Below are positions 6,665 through 10,635 of a stretch of 10,635 nucleotides of DNA, piece after piece. The position numbers were made by a program, and so were the translations under genes. This DNA comes from Euperipatoides rowelli (taxonomy: Eukaryota > Onychophora > Udeonychophora > Euonychophora > Peripatopsidae), in assembly GCA_003024985.2 (NCBI GenBank), contig PXIH01S0037466.1. The stretch is one strand, 5' to 3'. The first letter of the stretch is position 1, and the number at the start of each line of letters is the position of its first letter. Below the pieces are notes generated by a model that did not search any database, was not told the origin of the DNA, and saw only the letters and a program-made list of their open reading frames with translations.

Positions 6665-7381
6665 TTATGTATGACGGTTTTTTCTCTATGCAATTCTCAG
6701 CCGCTTGATCAATCTGCACAAATATGGCATATTTACTATTTAAAATCTGGAAAAGCACATAGGGTATATTTTGACCTAGGTAAATATAAACTCAGGAAAC
6801 ATCAGACAATTAAATGTATATCTTTTATGATTTAAAACTAATATTACTTTGAGCTACAAAATTTATTGTTCAAAGTATCAGTTTTGGTATTTAACAAATT
6901 TAAAATATTTTACATTTTAATTTACTCTTTAATTAAGTGGGTGGGAACGTAAAAATGTGACCTTTTTTTATTTTATTATTGATTATTTTTATTCTGAATT
7001 TACTGGTTAAAATGATATATAGTACATAATAATAGGTTTCTAAATTGGAAATATTTTTAATAATTTTTTAAAAATACTCTCTTCCAGAGCTAAATTGATC
7101 TGCTACATTAATAATTATGCATACTGTAGTTATAATGGTATGCTTTATATTTTGTTTTCAGAATTTGTATTGTCCACTGTCCATATGGTACAATATATAT
7201 GATTATTAATCCTTATGAAGCTATTATTTAATGTTGATACATGGAAGCAAATTTTCTCATAAGGATGCTTTACATATGGACCTGGACTTTATTAAATGTA
7301 ATATATTGGAGAAAACATGTTTCCTGAAAATTCAATTTTTTTGTTACATAATGTACCTTTTCTCAGGGACTATTAGCCTAA
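6665..7381. other. LINE 3' flank, noncoding
   Basis: No recognised coding text. The frame open to 6835 is a chance continuation past the LINE tail, and the 7231-7455 plus-strand frame crosses the MITE boundary with no family signature. The first tens of bases may hold the element's 3' UTR; no short tandem-repeat tail typical of RTE elements is visible. Confidence 0.55.
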
Positions 7382-7615
7382 CCCTTTCCACTCCACTGAC
7401 AGTTATATTAAGACATTTTTACTTTAGAATTCATCAGTTCAACAATCATTATTAGCCTCAAAAATGCTTAACATTTAGTAAATTTATGTTCAAAGGGACT
7501 AATATGTATATATATTTAATTATACCAAATGATTTAAAAAAAAAAAAAACTAAAATTAACATTAGGGGATTTTAAAGAATGCATTCAATGCAATTTTAAT
7601 GTGAAGTGGAAAGGG
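7382..7615. mobile_element. Complete 234-bp TTAA-type MITE (piggyBac-like)
   Basis: CCCTTTCCACT at 7382-7392 is the exact reverse complement of AGTGGAAAGGG at 7605-7615. Beyond these 11 bases, three of the next four positions also pair. The flank is TTAA on the right (7616-7619) and CTAA on the left (7378-7381), consistent with a TTAA target duplication in which one copy has mutated. The interior is A+T-rich with an A-run and no transposase reading, so it would need transposase from elsewhere. The termini match the element end at 79-89. TTAA target choice and CCCTTT-type tips suggest the piggyBac superfamily. Confidence 0.75.
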
Positions 7616-7629
7616 TTAATGATAGGTCA

Positions 7630-7647
7630 TTTTTTTTTTTTTTTTTT
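7630..7647. repeat. T18 homopolymer next to the MITE
   Basis: Eighteen T residues start 11 bases after the MITE's right-hand TTAA. No retroposed body is recognised on its 3' side. Confidence 0.9.
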
Positions 7648-8039
7648 GTCAATTGTTCTTTATGTTATTTTACAAACTTTAACACAGTAAAATTCATATA
7701 GCTTAATGGAATGCAAAGATAATAAATAGTATGTGTTAAAATTTGGGGTAATTTTTTGTACTGTTCAATTTGAATATGATCGTGTTCCAAAGCCATTAAT
7801 AGTGCCATCTATGCTCGACATGGGAACTACTTTTTGAAAATTTAAGTGGTGTTTTCTCATAGATTAAAAAAAAATGTTTGATGCCCGTATAACAGGCTTA
7901 AACGCTAGTATTGCATTTTAGCCTATATGAAAATCCCTGTGTTAAAGTATTTACTTAAAATTCACAATGATAACTTAATGGTTATAGAAAAAAAGGAACA
8001 ATGAAATGTGTGAAATTAACATATTAAACATTGGTTTTA

Positions 8040-8050
8040 CCCCCCCCCCC
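8040..8050. repeat. C11 homopolymer
   Basis: Eleven C residues, a counterpart of the tract at 1966-1976. No structural context links the two. Confidence 0.9.
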
Positions 8051-8178
8051 TTAATTTAAATCATATTAAATATGTCAATGTAAGTTTTAAATTCTATTTT
8101 AATTCATTAGATAATGTGATTATTATTATATATTCTAAAATTATTTTTAACATAAACTTCTTTGTAACAAAGTGTGTG

Positions 8179-8200
8179 TTTTTTTTTTATAAAAAAAAAA
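8179..8200. repeat. Perfect 22-base T10-AT-A10 palindrome
   Basis: Ten T, then AT, then ten A, exactly self-complementary. The flanking bases (GTG on the left, TAG on the right) do not extend the pairing. It could extrude as a short cruciform or reflect slippage. Confidence 0.9.
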
Positions 8201-8233
8201 TAGTGTTATTCAAACTCCAATAAGCAGTGTTTA

Positions 8234-8260
8234 TGTGTGTGTGTGTGTGTGTGTGTGTGT
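8234..8260. repeat. (TG)13 microsatellite
   Basis: Twenty-seven bases of uninterrupted TG repeat, followed by AGGTGTGTTT, a degenerate extension of the same tract. Confidence 0.95.
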
Positions 8261-9441
8261 AGGTGTGTTTGGTTTATAAGCAATAGGCACATGAATATGA
8301 TAGTAGTAAAATGAGACATTTTTTTATACCTATGTTTTTAATTTTGTAAAAAGAAAAGTAAATTTCACAATTTCACAGCTTTGGGGATGAATCTTGATAA
8401 TTTAAATAATTTCACATCACTTTATGAAGAATAACAATGTATTATATGTTTTAAAACAATATAACAATAACCTTTTTGGCATTGTAAAATTAATTGTTTA
8501 TTTATATATTGAATTTTGTTATAATAATGTCAGAGAATAGAATAGGAAATACGTTTTTTTTTTTTTAAATAAATAATTAGGTTTTTTTAGTAAACAAATT
8601 GTCTAATATAAAATTTGACCCACATTATTTTCCAAAATTTTATAGCCTAAAAATTATTGTATGCGATTTGATTATGCTTTGGTGGTTTTAAATCATTTTT
8701 ATAATTAAGAACATTATATGCAGCAACACAATAAACAGAATTGGGTAAAATGTTTTTTTGTTGTGTTTGTTTAATATTAGCTATTTTGCTATTTTTACAG
8801 TACACTGATGAAAGAGACTATAACCTTTATGTTACTTCAAAAAATATATTTGCCACATAGTTCTGCAGGTTATATAGCCTACTTGAAATACTTTAAAATT
8901 ACCCATTAATGGAGAAGTTTCACTTGTCATTAAAATTTCAAGATACCTATAGAAATGCCAGATCAAGTTTCTCATTTCTAGAGTTCGTTGAATATTAGAA
9001 AAAAATTCAGATACCAGTATCCTTAAATGAGAAAAAATAGAATTTCTCATGGCTGAAAGTACAAAAAACACTTGCTTCACGTTCAATCAAAACTTGAAAT
9101 CAGCTGTTTCAACAAACAATCAAGAAATAAAAAAATAAGTTGATGTGGCTTCCATAATGATCATTCTACTAAATTGATTTTTACTTTGTGGTTCTCCACA
9201 CTTTATCTTTGTGATAAAAAAATTTTCTATAGAAAGATAAGACCAAAGACATGATATTTCAATGTCATTGTCTGAGTGAAAGAAAAGAGCATGTCTGCTT
9301 AGCATTCAGTTATTCCTGAAGGCACATATTGTGATATAAATAGCAGAAGTGCATAATGCACAGATATGGGTGAATGTATTATATCAATGCTGGATTTATA
9401 TATGGGCTTGCCAGGCTGCATTCCAAGACCTCATAATGCAT

Positions 9442-9454
9442 GGGGGGGGGGGGG
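9442..9454. repeat. G13 homopolymer
   Basis: Thirteen consecutive G residues within a less A+T-rich patch. Length is likely polymorphic or subject to sequencing error. Confidence 0.9.
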
Positions 9455-9828
9455 CTCAGTCTCCAAACTTGATATAGCCCATGGCCTCACCAATTCTAAA
9501 TATGACCCTGTGTATTATGATATATAGCCAGAGACTTGCCATATTAAAAAAACTCAGAGCTTCATACTTCAATTAGACTTCTCTAGTTATCTATTTCTTG
9601 GGTATATTTGGAATAATTTTCTCCCAAATCAGTTACAATCTGCCTACAAACCATATGCATTTTTGTACCAGGTTTCATGCATATTGGCTCACACATTGTT
9701 GATAATTCTAATTTCACATAATTATAACAAAGTAACAGACATTGGAACTACCAGGGAAACTTGTTTCATAATGCCTAAAATGTTTAAAAATTAGGAATCC
9801 CAAAATCATTTTGATTTTTTATTTCTCT

Positions 9829-9950
9829 TTGCAATAAACTTGGGAAGAACAAATTGCATGATTTCATAAATTTCTCTGCAATAAACTAGATAAATATTTA
9901 TTGCAAATAACTGGTGAAGAACAAATCTTCATGTTTTTTATAACTTCTCT
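9829..9950. repeat. Diverged ~50-base direct repeat, period 72
   Basis: TTGCAATAAACTTGGGAAGA (from 9829) and TTGCAAATAACTGGTGAAGA (from 9901) head two similar blocks that both continue with ACAAAT...CATG...TTTCATAAA- or TTTTTATAA-like text and end TTCTCT. A third partial copy, TTTCTCTGCAATAAACTA, lies between them at 9871-9888. An 8-base inverted repeat, GCAATAAA (9878-9885) and TTTATTGC (9897-9904), is embedded. Origin unknown; probably a decayed local tandem array. Confidence 0.55.
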
Positions 9951-10229
9951 AATATAAATAAATTGAAAAGGCAAAAATACTTGATGTTGATAAAGGGAAA
10001 TTTAAATAGAAATAACTTTTACACTATGTTCAAGTTAGAGTTATGAAATGTAAATAGCATGCTACTCTTTTCTGCATGTCGTATTTTAGTAATATGCAAC
10101 ATTATCCCTCTTAAAACACAAAAGTGGTATGTTACGAATAACTCTTGTGGCAATTATAACTAGGGTACTTCATATTCGTACCATTTTTTTTAATGAATTT
10201 AACATCCAATTAATTGACTCTGCTGCCCC

Positions 10230-10258
10230 GGTGTCCCGACAAGGCCTGTTGGGACACC
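10230..10258. repeat. GC-rich hairpin: 12-bp stem, 5-base loop
   Basis: Arms 10230-10241 (GGTGTCCCGACA) and 10247-10258 (TGTTGGGACACC) pair at all 12 positions, with one G-T wobble (10238/10250), around the loop AGGCC. It is the strongest G+C-rich inverted repeat in the window and stands out from its A+T-rich setting. A related word, TGTCCC, follows at 10263-10268. It could be the centre or tip of a small foldback transposon or a transcribed structure. The stem is too short for a typical microRNA precursor. Function not known. Confidence 0.8.
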
Positions 10259-10635
10259 TTAATGTCCCTTTTTGTCATATTTTGTCTCATTTTTAAAAAA
10301 AATAATAATAATATAAAGAAACCTTGAAAGAATTTCATTAATTTAGTCATGAGTTTTTAACACGAAAGTTATTATGAGAGTACATTCCAGCAGTGATATG
10401 AGTAAGGGCATGGCCAAGGTCTAGATTTGTTCACTCAAACCTAAAACATTGAATTAAAAACCATGGAAGTTCTACTTAATTAAAATATAGTATTATTTTC
10501 TTATCATTATGATTATAAAATTTATTTGAAAATATATAGAAATAAATACCGTTACGTATATTCAAATGTTGATAATTCCAAAGCAGTTTAGTCAAATAAT
10601 TACGAAACTACCAAGTTTTTTTTTTTTTTTTTTTT
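10259..10635. other. Noncoding tail of the window
   Basis: No open frame or recognised family is present. The stretch is A+T-rich and ends in the T-run at 10616. Confidence 0.6.
10616..10635. repeat. T-run of at least 20 running off the window end
   Basis: Twenty T residues reach the last base, so the full length is unknown. It may be where an assembly contig or window stopped, or the minus-strand poly(A) of a retroposed sequence lying beyond the window. Confidence 0.85.

Larger units (their letters stand above)
7648..10229. other. Long noncoding A+T-rich stretch with simple repeats
   Basis: No gene was recognised. Minus-strand open frames at 8832-9086 and 9120-9305 show no domain text, no good start context and no exon-like composition. 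The stretch contains C11, a T10-AT-A10 palindrome, (TG)n, G13 and a small direct repeat, annotated separately. The segment at about 9330-9530 is less A+T-rich than its surroundings (TGGGCTTGCCAGGCTGC, CCCATGGCCTCACC) and may be an unrecognised repeat, but I could not find its ends. Confidence 0.6.

Noticed and set aside
6638-6835. Plus-strand open frame as an independent small gene
   Set aside because: Its first nine residues are the LINE C-terminal tail, in frame with it; the remainder is a chance read-through of the 3' flank.
90-7381. One large element bounded by the TTAA tips at 79-93 and 7378-7392
   Set aside because: The tips point the wrong way: 79-89 is a right end and 7382 is a left end, so the interval between them lies outside both elements.
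7231-7455. Plus-strand 74-codon open frame with hydrophobic stretch
   Set aside because: It crosses the left boundary of the MITE at 7382, so its C-terminal third is transposon sequence.
7796-7815. CTCF-like core (AGTGCCATCTATG)
   Set aside because: A short partial match without the rest of the motif; too weak to call as a site.
8832-9086. Minus-strand 84-codon open frame
   Set aside because: No recognisable motif, no exon-like composition and no splice signals of note; this length arises by chance somewhere in 10 kb.
1-10635. CRISPR array, tRNA, rRNA or bacterial operon
   Set aside because: No regularly spaced repeats, no conserved RNA gene sequence and no prokaryote-like gene density on either strand.

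Overview
This window is A+T-rich eukaryotic DNA, most likely from an arthropod (probably an insect). That assignment is an inference. It rests on the lack of long open frames, the many homopolymer and dinucleotide tracts, TTAA-flanked short inverted-repeat elements, and a decayed RTE/BovB-like retrotransposon whose reverse transcriptase text resembles the family common in arthropod genomes. I see no bacterial or organelle gene organisation, no intact protein-coding gene, and no rRNA or tRNA gene.

Layout. Bases 1-93 are the right end of a short TTAA-flanked, piggyBac-like element with an internal palindrome. Bases 94-3295 are noncoding, apart from one possible short first exon on the minus strand (1256-1400). 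This stretch also holds small palindromes, a diverged direct repeat and homopolymer runs. Bases ~3296-6664 carry a nearly full-length but dead non-LTR (LINE) retrotransposon on the plus strand. Its order is leader repeats, AP-type endonuclease, linker, reverse transcriptase and C-terminal tail. It is broken by many stops and frameshifts, a ~230-base tandem duplication in the endonuclease, an (AT)n expansion in the reverse transcriptase, and an apparent loss of RT motif A. Bases 7382-7615 are a complete 234-bp MITE with perfect 11-bp terminal repeats, related at its tips to the element at the window start. The rest, to 10635, is noncoding DNA with a (TG)n microsatellite, C11 and G13 runs, a small direct repeat, and a GC-rich 12-bp-stem hairpin at 10230-10258.

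No set of genes works together here. The window reads as intergenic or intronic sequence shaped by transposon insertion and decay. I did not find a convincing new biological system. The items most worth checking are the two TTAA elements, the rearrangements inside the LINE, the GC-rich hairpin and the candidate minus-strand exon.
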